In this document: one piece after another, positions 23,725 to 34,800 of the stretch | Layout: each line of letters starts with the position of its first letter | Numbering within the stretch: position 1 is the stretch's first letter | From: Elymus sibiricus | Taxonomy: Eukaryota; Streptophyta; Magnoliopsida; Poales; Poaceae | Reading direction: 5' to 3' | NCBI GenBank assembly: GCA_039707655.1 | Contig: CM077668.1 | Coordinates: 399,555,630-399,619,629 of the forward strand | Length of the DNA: 64,000 nt | Position numbers and translations under genes: made by a program | The notes under the pieces: generated by a model | Database searches by the model: none | The model's input: only the letters and a program-made list of their open reading frames with translations | What the model was told of the DNA's origin: nothing

Positions 23725-24821
23725 TTTTTAGAAAAGGAGGATGACCCCCGGCCTCTGCATCTGGGAGATGCATGCGGCCATTTTATTGATTATTCTGGAG
23801 GACCTTACAAAGTAGTACAACAATATGCCTGAATCCGCCATCTTGGCAACATCTGCCGCTACTCCTATCCATATGATGAAGGGGTACAAGCTGGGCCAAA
23901 TACCCAGACCTCTCACCTAAGCCTAACATCTAAAGCCAGAGGCCCCGGCCGAGCCACATACCGGGTCCGGGGCACAAACCGGTCCGACGCACTCACATGT
24001 GTCGTCGCCGCCATCTTCCACTGGTCCATCTTCAGAGCAGATTGAGGTGCCAGCCTTGGCAGGTGCCTCCGCCGTCGACGCCACCATGACGCCAAACGAC
24101 GACCTCCACCTACGCGAGTCCATCTCCAAGCAACGGACGCAGATCCATGCTAGGATAGGGCCGCACCACCGCCGTCGCCCGCCACCCACAAGCGCCACCC
24201 AGCCCCAAGGTTCCCAAAGCGGCGCCTTCAAGAAGGGAACGGTGCCGTGAGCGCCGCCGCCGCCCAACAAAGTTAGGGCTTTCGCCCGGGAGACCTAGGG
24301 GAAGGGGAAGTGAGGGGATCAGTCCATACCGACGCCTCCAATGAGGGGAACGGCGCCCTCAGGCGTCGCCGTCGACGCGGCCGGCCATGGCCGGCCAGGG
24401 ATTTCGCCCGAACTAGATCCACGCCACCAGCAGCACCTCCTGTACAGAACCGGCGACCCAAGGAAGCGCGGCCCGACCAGGCTAGCCCGCACGCCGAACA
24501 GGGGAGTAGGGGAGGCGCCAGATCGCGCGCACCGGCCACCACAGAAGCCGCCGCCGGTCGCCAACGACCACCGGATCCCGCCGCCCGCGCGGCCGGGACA
24601 CCAGATCCACCGCCCGCACGGCTGCTAGCCTGTCGTGCCTCGCCAATGGAGCCGCCGCTCCAGATCCGGGCTCCCCACGCAGAGGCAGGGCAACCGAGGC
24701 CCCGCCGCCACCATCCTTGGCGCCCCGGGCTTGCCCGGCGGCTGCCTCAGGCGGCGGCGAGGAAGGGAGGGTGAGGGGGTGAGGCCGGGGGGCGGCTAGG
24801 GTTGGGGGGGGGCTAGGGTTC
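23725..24821 (-). mobile_element. Complete 1.1 kb GC-rich LINE-like retroposon, 16 bp TSD
   Basis: Minus orientation. A perfect 16 bp duplication CAAGTACTCCCTCCGT flanks it at 23709-23724 and 24822-24837. Its 5' end has CCCTAGCC repeats. Inside is a CCCGGGCGAAAGCC module followed by CCTTCTTGAAGGCGCC, and the 3' end carries the GCATC-TCCCA-GATGC hairpin, GAGGCCGGGG and an A-tail. It inserted into the end of a small Stowaway. No ORF1 or reverse transcriptase is present, so it must be mobilised in trans. Confidence 0.85.
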
Positions 24822-24827
24822 CAAGTA

Positions 24828-24877
24828 CTCCCTCCGTATAGCTTGAAAAACGTTCTCATATTATTGGACGGAGGGAG
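24828..24877. mobile_element. Minimal Stowaway MITE remnant (50 bp)
   Basis: CTCCCTCCG...CGGAGGGAG inverted ends with TA on both sides (24826-24827, 24878-24879). The retroposon at 23725-24821 inserted at its left end and duplicated part of it. Confidence 0.75.
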
Positions 24878-24879
24878 TA

Positions 24880-25590
24880 TGTCACAAGAGAGAGGAAAAA
24901 CCCAAAAAAGCTACCGAAGAGTACAACAAGTATCCAATGCCAGTTCTAGATAACATGGCAATTTTTTTTTGAAGTTCACTGATATCCAATCCTGGAAACA
25001 AACAACATGTTTGTCCCTGATTCTGTGCCCTAGCAGTTCAGATCCTCCCTCAGGGCATATAATGCCATTTGGGAAAACGAAATACCCTCCGTATGGCGGT
25101 CGAAGACACTGCATTAGCACGGGGCCGGCCATGAACAGACAATGGAAATCGAAAACAAATCAACCAGTCAGGCAGGCAGGCAGGCCGGCGGGCCTGAGCA
25201 CCGCCGCGTGCGTGATTAAGGGAAGGCTAGCTCCGGCCGCTGCTGGGTGCCTAGCTAGCTACAGTGCAGTACGTGCGTAGGTTTGCAGGTGGTGCAGGCA
25301 CTGAGAGCCAGTCGTCGACGTCGTCACCCAGACGGGCAGAGCAACACAGAGCCACGAGCAGGAGCACGAGGCCGCAGGCGGAGACATTTCAACGCGCCCA
25401 GCCCAGCCACCAACACAGCCCGGCATATTCTCCCTCATTCATTTATATATGTACCCGCTCCGCCACTAGCCGGTTACAAGTGTAAGCACCACGGCGAGAG
25501 GAAAAGTAGCCACGCCACGCTCCTGCGCTGCACCGCCCCGCCGTGTCCACTCCATTCAATTCCCAAGCTGGTCACGCCCACGCACCGCCC
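24880..25590. promoter_or_regulatory. Upstream region of the first NF-YB gene
   Basis: No exon recognised. It contains a (GGCA)n tract near 25172-25186 and GC-rich proximal sequence. Promoter function is inferred from position and the TATA box at 25592. Confidence 0.4.
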
Positions 25591-25591
25591 G

Positions 25592-25599
25592 TATAAAAG
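25592..25599 (+). promoter_or_regulatory. TATA box of the first NF-YB gene
   Basis: TATAAAAG in GC-rich surroundings, 54 bp before the ATG, giving a short predicted 5' UTR starting near 25622. Confidence 0.7.
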
Positions 25600-25653
25600 A
25601 CGGGTGCTTAGCTAGCTAGCCAGCGGCCCAAGATCGAAGGAGCTAGCAGATCG

Positions 25654-26220
25654 ATGGCCGACCACCACTATACACATCTCGGCGGCGGCAGCGGGAGCGG
25701 CAGTGGCGGCGGCGGCGGCGGAGGAGGAGGGGGCAGCCCGCCGGAGCGGCTGCACGGCGGCGGCGGGTCCGGGGACCAGGGGATCAAGGAGCAGGACCGG
25801 CTGCTGCCCATCGCCAACGTGGGGCGGATCATGAAGCAGGTGCTGCCCCCCAACGCCAAGGTGTCCAAGGAGGCCAAGGAGACGATGCAGGAGTGCGTGT
25901 CCGAGTTCATCAGCTTCGTCACCGGGGAGGCCTCCGACAAGTGCCACAAGGAGAAGCGCAAGACCGTCAACGGCGACGACGTCTGCTGGGCCTTCTCCGC
26001 GCTCGGCTTCGACGACTACGTCGACCCCATGCGCAGGTACCTCCTCAAGTTCCGCGAGCTCGAGGGCGACCGCGCCGCCGCCGCCGCCTCCTCCCGCGGG
26101 GGCCTCCCCGTCCCCGACGCCTCCACCTCCGGCGCCGGCGCCAGCGGCTCCGGTAATTTCATGTTCGAAGCCATGGACAGGAGGGATAACACCGGCCCCG
26201 GCACCGGCAGGCAGTTTTGA
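25654..26220 (+). CDS. NF-YB (HAP3/CBF-A) histone-fold transcription factor subunit, 188 aa
   Basis: NF-YB pairs with NF-YC through a histone fold and, with NF-YA or other partners, binds CCAAT-type promoter elements in the nucleus. The intronless frame starts at ATG 25654. Residues 11-46 are Gly-rich, largely low complexity. The conserved domain spans about 48-136: [18 protein letters not shown] (DNA-contact and first helix), [40 protein letters not shown] and the end [16 protein letters not shown]. The C-terminal tail is Ala/Ser/Gly-rich. SKEAKE rather than an acidic SDDSKE-type stretch argues against the LEC1 class, and [12 protein letters not shown] resembles the NF-YB4/5-like group. GC-rich coding sequence is normal for grass intronless genes. 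No defect seen; likely functional. Subgroup number not assigned. Confidence 0.95.
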   Translation: MADHHYTHLGGGSGSGSGGGGGGGGGGSPPERLHGGGGSGDQGIKEQDRLLPIANVGRIMKQVLPPNAKVSKEAKETMQECVSEFISFVTGEASDKCHKEKRKTVNGDDVCWAFSALGFDDYVDPMRRYLLKFRELEGDRAAAAASSRGGLPVPDASTSGAGASGSGNFMFEAMDRRDNTGPGTGRQF

Positions 26221-26607
26221 ACCACTAATACCTACTCCATCATCAGATCAGGCACGCGTCCGTCTTCTTGCTTGGTCCATCCCACAAGTGCTAGAGCTAG
26301 CTACACCTTAATTACTCTCTCCATATTCTTATTAGAGAGGTGACCAGCTAGCTAGTGGCAGAATTAGGAGTAGCTGCTAGTGGGTAGGAGAGAAGAGCAG
26401 TTGTTCTTCTGATTAATTAATCTGTTGTGTGTTGGAGATGGATGAAAGACAAGTAAGGGAAGAGGATCACTAGGATCGATGGATGGACGGCGACCACGAC
26501 GGCCGGGGCCGGCGACCGCGACACGGCGGAGTTGGAATTGATTGGAGAATGATGCATGATCGATTCGATCTGATTATTTAGGTGTCCAGATTAATAAGTA
26601 TTTGTTT
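26221..26607 (+). other. Probable 3' UTR and downstream flank of the first NF-YB gene
   Basis: AT-richer sequence after the stop, with no other gene. Possible polyadenylation-type AATAAG near 26594; the end of the transcript cannot be fixed. Confidence 0.4.
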
Positions 26608-26769
26608 GGCAAATTAGTTGATGCTGCGCAACTTGGATCAGCTCAAGTACATTGTTTTCCAACTTCAGTGATTAAGATTGAAGATCAATTTCAATTTATC
26701 GATGTGCCTTTGTTTTTCCTGCTAGCTTAATTTGGATATGTCTGGGATAATTAATTTATTCATATACTC

Positions 26770-26825
26770 CTGGCTGTGTGCATCACATGATGCAGAGGCT
26801 GGGGTTTTCCCCTTTCGAAAAAAAA
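26770..26825 (+). mobile_element. 5'-truncated LINE-type relic, copied also at ~27108-27164
   Basis: TGCATCACATGATGCA hairpin, GAGGCTGGGG, CCTTTCG and an A-tail, flanked by ATATACTC at 26762-26769 and 26826-26833. The second copy arose with the surrounding tandem duplication, not by a new insertion. Confidence 0.75.
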
Positions 26826-27206
26826 ATATACTCTTGCAAGCAGCGAGCTCATCCATATATACACGCTGAGGAAATTTTGTGAGAATCGCATCTTGATGTA
26901 ACAATAAGCAGTTCAAGTTCAAGTTCATATACTCCTGGATTTGTGGCTAATTAATTTTAGCTGTGCACCAGATGAAGCAGTTCAAGTTCATTGTTTTCCA
27001 AGCTTAGTGATTAAAGTTGTAGATTAATTTCAATTCAACAACGTGCCTTTGTTTTTCCTGCTAGCTTAATTTAGATATGATTGAGTTAATTAATTATTCA
27101 CATACTCCTGGCTATGTGCATCACATGATGCAGAGGCCGGGGTTTTCCCCTTCTCAAAAAAATATATACTCTTGGCAAGCAGCGAACTCATCCATATATA
27201 TAGGCT

Positions 27207-27482
27207 TTGTGCCCCGGACCGGTTTGTGCCTCGGACCCGGTATGTGGCTCGGCCGGGGCCTCCGGCTTTAGATGTTATAGGCTTAGGTGAGAGGTCTGGG
27301 TATTTGGCCCAGCTTGCACCCCTTCATCATATGGATAGGAGTAGCGGCAGATGTTGCCAAGATGGCGGATTCAGGCATATTGTTGTACTACTTTGTAAGG
27401 TCCTCGAGAATAATCAATAAAATGGCCGCATGCATCTCCCAGATGCAGAGGCCGGGGTCATCCTCCTTTTCTTAAAAAAAAA
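27207..27482 (+). mobile_element. 5'-truncated LINE-like retroposon, 276 bp, 17 bp TSD
   Basis: Nearly identical to the 3' end of 23725-24821 but on the plus strand. It has a perfect 17 bp duplication ATCCATATATATAGGCT (27190-27206, 27483-27499), the GCATC-TCCCA-GATGC hairpin and an A-tail. High similarity to the full-length copy 2.4 kb away suggests recent activity. Confidence 0.9.
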
Positions 27483-27861
27483 ATCCATATATATAGGCTG
27501 AGGAAATTTTCTGAGAATTGACTTTTCGAGCAGTAGTACATATATACCTCAAAGATTGTGTATCTTGAGGTAATAATAAGTACAAAATATTTTGCACACG
27601 CCAATAATGTTCTGCACATTACGTGTACTGTCTCCATCACCTATAAAAAAATCAAACTTACTAAAAAACTACTGGATGAATTATTAAGATTTGGTTAGGT
27701 ATGAGGATTTTTTAAAAAGTTTTTTTATGGAAAATGATAGGATGATGCTAGCTCTGCTCCCGCTCCATTTGTAAGACAATTCTTGAGGCTTGGGTCCAGA
27801 GAGCTTCTCGGCATCACTGTGATTTTTCTGTTTTGGCTCCCGCTCTACCCCCTCTCTCTTA

Positions 27862-27968
27862 GGGCTTGTTCAGTTAATCCACTCCACAAGGGGATTGGAG
27901 AGGATTGGAGGGAACTGAGGAAGATTTTGACTTGTAGGGAATTTAATCCCATGGAACCGAATGAGCCC
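27862..27968. mobile_element. Tourist-like MITE (107 bp)
   Basis: Inverted ends GGGCTTGTTCAGTT / AACCGAATGAGCCC with TTA on both sides (27859-27861, 27969-27971), typical of PIF/Harbinger MITEs. Confidence 0.7.
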
Positions 27969-28349
27969 TTAGGTGGGCTAACACCCCCTTAGATCTTCCC
28001 AAAATGATAGATGTGTACTGAAACCAAATCTCGAAAAAGTACTCCATACATATAAGTGTGCATATATGCATTTGATTATAGATGTATTGAAATTCAATAT
28101 TGAAACAAGGGCTTGTATTATACAGGAATATGTCAATTTATCCCAAATTTTGTTACATTTTCGAAATTTAGTGCGTTCCATATGCTGGTATAGTTTTAGT
28201 ATCCTGGCAGTCTATCACGCAGTCTTAAATGTTCATAGGACGCAGAAATTGATGTTCTTATTATTACTGACATAATAACTAGCATGTTCTATGAGTGGTT
28301 GCAGAGAGTGAGCACCTGCATGCTCCCAATAATTCAGGCAGGTGCATCA

Positions 28350-28668
28350 GAGCATCTCCAACAGGCGCACAAAAGTTTCGCGCGCTAAAATAGTTTTAGC
28401 GCGCCACTGTAGCACTTTTAGAGCGCCGGACCCAACATTGGTTTTCCAAATGCCCAAAAACGCGCGCCCAAAAAAACACGCAGTGCAAATTATGAAGCGC
28501 GCGCGATCCGGCGCCCCAAATTTGCAGCATGCGATAGCGCTTTTTAGCGCGTGCCCAAACCTTTTTTGCGCGCGCACTATTTTACAGCTTCTGCTGGAGC
28601 TGTCCGGCGCCCAAAAAACCCGAATTTTATCGCGCGGAGCAGTTTTTGGGCGCCTGTTGGAGATGCTC
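28350..28668. mobile_element. MITE with GAGCATCTCCAACAGGCGC inverted ends (319 bp)
   Basis: The left end matches the reverse complement of the right end (GCGCCTGTTGGAGATGCTC) exactly over 19 bp. GCGCGC-rich inside, no coding capacity. A clear TSD was not found, so the superfamily is open. Confidence 0.8.
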
Positions 28669-29823
28669 CCAGTCATGCATACACTATATGTATAGTGCAC
28701 GGCAAACACTGGAATGTCCTTTTTGTAGGTTCAACGGCTCTTTTGTACTGCATGAGAAATACATCAGGCATGCAATTTCCTTGCCAAAACCTAATTGATA
28801 TAACCATACTACGATTATATATATCCTGGAGCTAGGTCGACAGGCTGGTTTGCAAGGAAATAAAATCCCCATGACCAGCTTATGGTAAAAATAGCTCATC
28901 TGCCAGTTCAGCATAAGCTGTAAACAGTTTGAATATACACTTACTCTTGTTTTGCTTGTTTCTGGGTTGTTATTGTCATCTTGATCTAGCAATAGACTAT
29001 AGGTATGCATGCAGGAGTGTCCAGTTTATGGTCATCAAGGAATATATATGCATGAAAAGCGTGCCTCCAAAACGTCTGAATCAATCATGCACAATTGATA
29101 GTTTCTTCAGCAAGAAACATTCGAGTAGGTTTTTGACCTTTCAAATGATTTGATTATTTGGGCAGCCTGCTGGCAGATGGTACAATAATAGCACTTGCTT
29201 TATCTTGTTGGAATCATTGAATTTCTGCCCCACAATTATAGCCATCAATGTACTATGTACTGTTCAAGATACAGAAGTTAGCACAGAAGCGATTGTGGGC
29301 TTGTTGCTGGTGAATGTCCTAGAGTGCTCCTTAGATTATTGCTTGTTTCGGACATAACCCTAGAGCCAGACAACACAACAAACATGTTTTGGCAATTTGG
29401 TTGATCTGAAAAAATTACACTGAAAGTGACAACTGAGAAAACACTCAGATATTTGTAAAAATTATACACAGCCGTTACATGAATACCACTTGTAATCTAC
29501 CAGTTTAAGGGGGCTTACTTGCTACTCCAGAACTGAATAAACTAACTGCATTAATAGAATGGAAATTAGGTTAATTTGTGGACCCTAGAATTTAGAGGGC
29601 CATCACTAAAACTACTACTAATTCCTTTCTAGAATTTAGAGGCCCTCCCTACTAATTTCTTTCTAGAGGCCCTAATTCCAGGTTTCTAGAGAAAAATTAT
29701 CGATTATATTAGCTAGTACTGGTTATTTTTCTTGCTAATAGTACTTGCATGCTCTCAATCTTACGGCTGGTAAATTGTGTGTCTCAATTCTTGGCCTCTA
29801 GCTTTCAACACTATTACAGATAG
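28669..29823. other. Intergenic DNA, nothing recognised
   Basis: AT-rich, no supported exon or element ends. Confidence 0.4.
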
Positions 29824-29825
29824 TA

Positions 29826-30074
29826 CTCCCTCCGTTTCTTTTTACTTCACAGATAATTTTGTCTTAAATCAAACTTTGTAATGTTTGATCATTTTTATAT
29901 TAAAAATAGCAACATCTACAAACCAAATAAATATAATATCAAAGTAGATTCCATGATGAATCTAATGACATGGATTTGGTATGTAAATGTTGGCATTTTT
30001 TCTATGAACTTGGTTCTTCAAAAAGTTTGACTTCGGATAAACCTAATATGCGGAGTAAAAAGAAATCAAGGGAG
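29826..30074. mobile_element. Stowaway MITE (249 bp)
   Basis: Left end CTCCCTCCG after TA (29824-29825); right end AAGGGAG before TA (30075-30076). The internal TAATATGCGGAGTAAAAAGA segment resembles the MITE at 14819-15074, so the two are related copies. Confidence 0.85.
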
Positions 30075-30076
30075 TA

Positions 30077-30529
30077 CTATCTCAGGCGAAAAAATAAGGC
30101 ATATGAGGTGGCCTTTTACAGCTATCTCGGACAAATGCCATGTATAGCATGTCCCCATCCAAGAAATGTTTGGGAGCCGTCCCAGATAGATGCACACATA
30201 AGGCAATCTCGTAGGAAAAAGAAAACTCGTCTCAAATGTTTTTAACATCAGAAATAGGAATATCTAGATCAAGATTGGAAGCCTCCAACACCGTCGGCCA
30301 TGAAGGTGGCGCCACGACGTGAATGTGGATCTAGACGAGAGCACCATCCACACCATGTCATTTGTGAAGTCGGTGCCGAAGGGCAACTTCTATTTTAAAA
30401 ATAATGTATAAAAGAGTCAACCATAGTATGACTAGAAACTTAAATTCACATCCATGAGGGATTTGAAACCATGTGGTAGATTTTGTAAATCCCTACTCTC
30501 TTGGCTAAGTGAACTAGCTCACTCCCTAA
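30077..30529. other. Intergenic DNA, nothing recognised
   Basis: No exon, RNA gene or repeat end seen. Confidence 0.4.
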
Positions 30530-31280
30530 GGGCACTCCCAACGATTTGGCTCTTAACGCATCATCCTGGGCAGTGGATGACTTTTAGAGACAACCACCCC
30601 AATGCATTGTCTCTTAGGTATTATATCTAAGGGATGTTGCATTTTTTGTTTAGGGGTCATGTTGGCATCTCAACAATGTGGCCTAAGTTTGGAGAGAAGG
30701 GAAATAGAGAAAAAATCAGGAGGAAAGCCACACCGGATCTAATTATTAATTTCACTGCGTAGGAATACAGGCTAAGAGTCATATCTCCACTAACATCCAG
30801 CTCTCCACTCGAGAGCAGCGTTTTGGCTCCCGAGTGTGAATAGTAAATTCGTTAAAAATAGCTTGAGTGCGTGATGTCCATGCCAAATTTGGAGAAGTTT
30901 GGACATTTGAGGAGCTCTTATAAAAATTTGGAGAAGTTTGGACATTTGAGGAGCTCTTATAAAAAAATCGGGCCTGTGAGAAAGTTTGAAATTCCGCATT
31001 GTTCGGAGGTCATTTTGTCTTTTTTTTTCCACGGGATCCTCAAATGTCCAAACTTCACCAAATTTGGCACGGGCATCACATACTCAAGCATTTTGCACCA
31101 TAAAAAGAATTGGAACTTCAATATTTTTGCTATTTTTAATGATTTTACTGTTCACCAGGAGTAGATAAGCTTGGGCTCAGAGATGAACTATCGCTCTCCA
31201 CTCTCTCTTCTTTAATAGCTGTGCTACCTCACGCATTTTGCGTGTGAAACCATGCTAAGAGCCAAGCATTGTGAGTATCC
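30530..31280. mobile_element. Tourist-like MITE containing a foldback segment (751 bp)
   Basis: Inverted ends GGGCACTCCCAACGATTTGG and, reversed, GGATACTCACAATGCTTGG, with TAA on both sides (30527-30529, 31281-31283). Inside, ~30838-31155 is an inverted repeat with AGTAAATTCGTTAAAAATAG-like ends related to the foldback family at 17514-18458. It includes a 42 bp direct duplication with TTTGGAGAAGTTTGGACATT. Confidence 0.7.
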
Positions 31281-31283
31281 TAA

Positions 31284-32840
31284 GGCCACATAATTTAGAC
31301 ACACGGTGTGCGCGCGCACACACACCTTCCTGGGCTTGGTTGCGGCCTTGGTCGTCTTCGGTGCGACATCTGCGGTAGCACGCTTGGCCTTGGGCGATTC
31401 CTTGGTATTGTTGGGGAGCTTGTAGGAGGCGTTAACCTTAACGAGCTCGTCGTCGGTGGTGAACCATCAAAGCTAGACGAAGCAGATGCATCTTCTTGTC
31501 GTTGGCAGCTTCATGATTATTTCCTATCCTTCATACTGAACTGTCAGCCATTAGAGATGCCATTTTGCTTGGCGGCAGAGGGCTCGGCTTCAGGCCTAGC
31601 AAGGCTGGAGAAAGGCAACCTGTTGGGAGGTTGTGGAGAAAGGATGATTAGTTGGGGTGTATGTAGATTTTAGTGTTTATATACTCACAAATCTTGGCCC
31701 TAATGGGATGGCTAGTTTTCGAGACAGATTCACACAGAAAGCCGCCTCGGATGAAAGTTTTCATCAATTGCCATCTCAAGTGAGAAAACATCAGCAACGA
31801 TGTCAAAAATGTTGAGATATATTGCCTGTCATTCTCCACTTGTTCGAAATTTTTGATGAAGTTATAGGTGCATGAAACTCAATATAGTATTAGAGCCAAG
31901 ACCTGAGTTCAATAGCATGCCAAACATACTATTAGATGCTAGCTATATCGTTTATCCCACGTCTAAGGTCTGAAGAAGGCTAGAAACGAGAAAGAGTGTT
32001 GGAATAGATTGCGCGTCATTCTTTGTCGATACATGATTTTTGGTGAACTGGTTGTTAGATGCATGCAATTCAAAACAAAAGGGAACTGCATTGGGTGTAA
32101 ATTTAGCAAACTTCCGTTTCTACCAGTTTCAAAGACACCTAGCATGCTCTTGAATCTTGATCATGCTGACAGAAGGACGTACGAGTAGGATCCACCAATG
32201 AATACAAATCTGTAAACAGTAAGGAAGGATTAACTGACCATGATGCGTGCTCAGCTAGTAGTAGGTGGACCTTTGGGTTGGTAGTAACTGTCAACTGAAA
32301 TTTACACATCTGGACGTATAGGCAGCAGATTAACCAGTTGTCCGACATGCGCTCCAGCGTTGTCTTGTCACATTAACCTATAGCCCTGCCACACATCTAC
32401 ACTACTGCAAGAGAAAACTTAACTCTAGTTACCCCCTGCCAAACATAATGCTTGGTCAGGATGATCTCGTGAGCCAATAAATCGCAATTAGTCCTGGCAT
32501 GTGTAGCAGTAGCTATATGTACAAGTAAGGGATCTCCAACAGGGATCATCAAAATGTCTGCAAAAGAACCCTTTTAGACATCCAATGCGGTTCATCAAAT
32601 CGACCCGGATCAGTCTGAATGCTCGGAATCCCACAGACCGTCTTTAAACTAGGGGAGCTTTGGGGGGAGTCCGGACGTCCGTCCGACCCATTGTCAGTTG
32701 GACCACTTCTTGGTCCACCACTGTTAATTATATCCAGAGTCTGAATTGGAGGGACACAAATGGATGGTCAGGCTGTCCGCAAATACGTTTGGATGTGTCC
32801 GTGGACATTTGATGATGTTCGTTTAGTGATCCACTGCGTC
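31284..32840. other. Intergenic DNA, nothing recognised
   Basis: A GC-richer patch at 31320-31650 gives a 121-codon open frame without family features. No gene supported. Confidence 0.4.
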
Positions 32841-33431
32841 GGGGCTCGTTTTGGGGTAGAAGGTGGGACCTTGCTGCCTCTAACCAGTCTTCGGCTTCTG
32901 TGGGCTTTAGCGGCGGTGGAGGGGCGATCTCGGATGCCAGGGCGGCGGCCCTAGAGGTGGACGCCGCGGGGCTCGTGGGTGGAGCTCGCGGCTTGGGTGC
33001 TCACCGGTGGCCATGGACGTGCGGGCGGCGTGGTGGCCGGGGTACGGCGTGTGGTGGCGGTGGTACGGCAGTGGTCCTCGTGACTGGCCTACTTTGTCTC
33101 GGAGACAAGGAACTCTTGCCGGGGTGAAAACCCGATCTGGCTGTGGTCAGGCCGGCGGCGGCGGCGCATCTGGCGTCGTCTCCTTCTTGAAGGCGTCGTC
33201 ACGGGTAGTCCTTCTCCTCGGTGTGCTCCGAGGAAAACCCTGATCTTCGATCAGGCGGCGGCGACACTCCGTGCCCTTCCTGAAGGCACCGCTTTGGATC
33301 TCATTGCTCGTCGAGTATGCAACACCCTTTGTATCTTGCCTCGTGTGCATGTGTTGTTGTGTCGAGTTGTACGGTTGGGTTGTATATTGGTTGTTGCTTT
33401 ATATATAAAGCGGGGCGGAAGCCTTTTTCGG
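32840..33431 (+). mobile_element. GC-rich LINE-like retroposon, 5' end uncertain
   Basis: Ends TTGCTTTATATATAAAGCGG...GCCTTTTTCGG, identical in type to the 3' end of 19959-21619. It contains GGGGTGAAAACCC and CTCCTTCTTGAAGGCGTCGTC-type modules (listed as CTTCTTGAAGGCGTCGTC). Probably 5'-truncated; no TSD identified. Confidence 0.6.
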
Positions 33432-34082
33432 TAACACACTTGTTTGATTTCCTTGCACCGGCCAGAACAAGATGAAGCAGAAAAAAACCACACGAAAATC
33501 AACCGCGCATTGTTCGGCGGTACTATAGTATAGTCGGAGCCACCATGATCGAGAGCAGTACTCAATGGCGGATGGTTCCTGCCAATGGGGAGCTAATCTA
33601 GCAGTCATGGGGAAGAGCAACAACACAGCAGCAGGAGGAGGCGGCAGAGGCATCAAAAGGCGAGCTTCTCCGCCATTGGCTAGCCGACCCTCTTTTGGTG
33701 CACGCCGTTTTGCTTGTTTGAGAAGGCTGCAAGCAAATCGGGAGCCTTTTGATCTGGTGGCCCTTCGCTACTCCATCGGGACGTTTCTTTTTGGACCTTT
33801 TTGATCCGAAGAACTATAATAATATAAGAATAGGGAAAAACACGGAAAGGAATGTCATGTCCAATCAAATTTTAGAGGATTTGAATTTGTTTGATTGCAT
33901 CGCAGGAAAAATAAAGAATTTTTTTAAGACACTTTTGAGTGGATGTTAAATTTTCTATGAAATGTAGTACGAACGATCCCTTAGGAAAATCGCCAACATG
34001 ATTCAATCCTACGAATCAAACGACCAGCGCAGCTAAAATTTCTAAGGATTTCAGTCCCCAGAAATCCTATAAAAATCATATA
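33432..34082. other. Intergenic DNA with MITE fragments
   Basis: CCTACGAATCAAACGACCA at ~34008 repeats a motif of the 10030-11035 MITE cluster. No gene. Confidence 0.4.
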
Positions 34083-34443
34083 GGGCCTCTTTGATTCACA
34101 TGAAAAGTAGAGGAAGACCATAGGAATAGTTTTTTTTTTCATATGATGACACTATTCATCCCTTTGGATTCAAAGGAATGGACCATAGAAAAAATGAAGG
34201 AATTTACAAAGGAAATTTACTATCTCTTTATACATTCCTTCGCACAAAAAATATTTTGCATATGGTTTAGTCTTAATCTAACCATGTATTTTAGGATTCC
34301 GTGTTTTCTATCCCTGTGAATCAAACACGCAATTCTACAGATTCCTGTGGTTTCACAATTCCCTATTTTGCACATGCAATCCTATCCCATTCCCGCATTT
34401 TTCCTACTGTGTGTTTCTGAAATCCTAGGAATCAAAGAGGCCC
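34083..34443. mobile_element. Tourist-like MITE (361 bp)
   Basis: Inverted ends GGGCCTCTTTGATTC / GAATCAAAGAGGCCC are perfect over 15 bp. Flanking trinucleotides are ATA and TTA, close to a TWA duplication. Confidence 0.8.
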
Positions 34444-34800
34444 TTAGAGCAACTCTAGCAGATGGTAGGCAGTTTGCTACTAGGCAAGCTTCTGTCGTCG
34501 CTTCATCCGCGGAGATGGCGCAGCGAAACCGCCACCCCAAGTGATTCATCCCCTGCGACCGTGGTTTTGGTCTCCAACTGGTACTGTTTTGAAGGACCTG
34601 ATTGCACTTTTCTTTTATATTTTGGGGTCCTCTTTGTAAGATGCAAGGACTGGTCTGTGATCTTCTTTCCTCTGAGGGCCCTTCAGTAAGGTGCATTTCT
34701 GCTGTTACCAGATATTTCTAGTGCACTCCGGTCCTGCATACCCATCTTTTAAGAGCATCTATAGTACTGTTTGGGTGTGTCCATTTTGAGCCCCTATTTG

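Larger units (their letters stand above)
26608..27580. repeat. Diverged tandem duplication downstream of the first NF-YB gene
   Basis: Unit 1 (~26608-26945) and unit 2 (~26946-27580) share GTGCCTTTGTTTTTCCTGCT, the same LINE relic and CTCATCCATATATA. Unit 2 is lengthened by the retroposon at 27207-27482. The relic predates the duplication and the retroposon followed it. Confidence 0.8.

Noticed and set aside
31308..31673. 121-codon plus-strand frame
   Set aside because: No recognisable domain, no supporting splice or promoter context.
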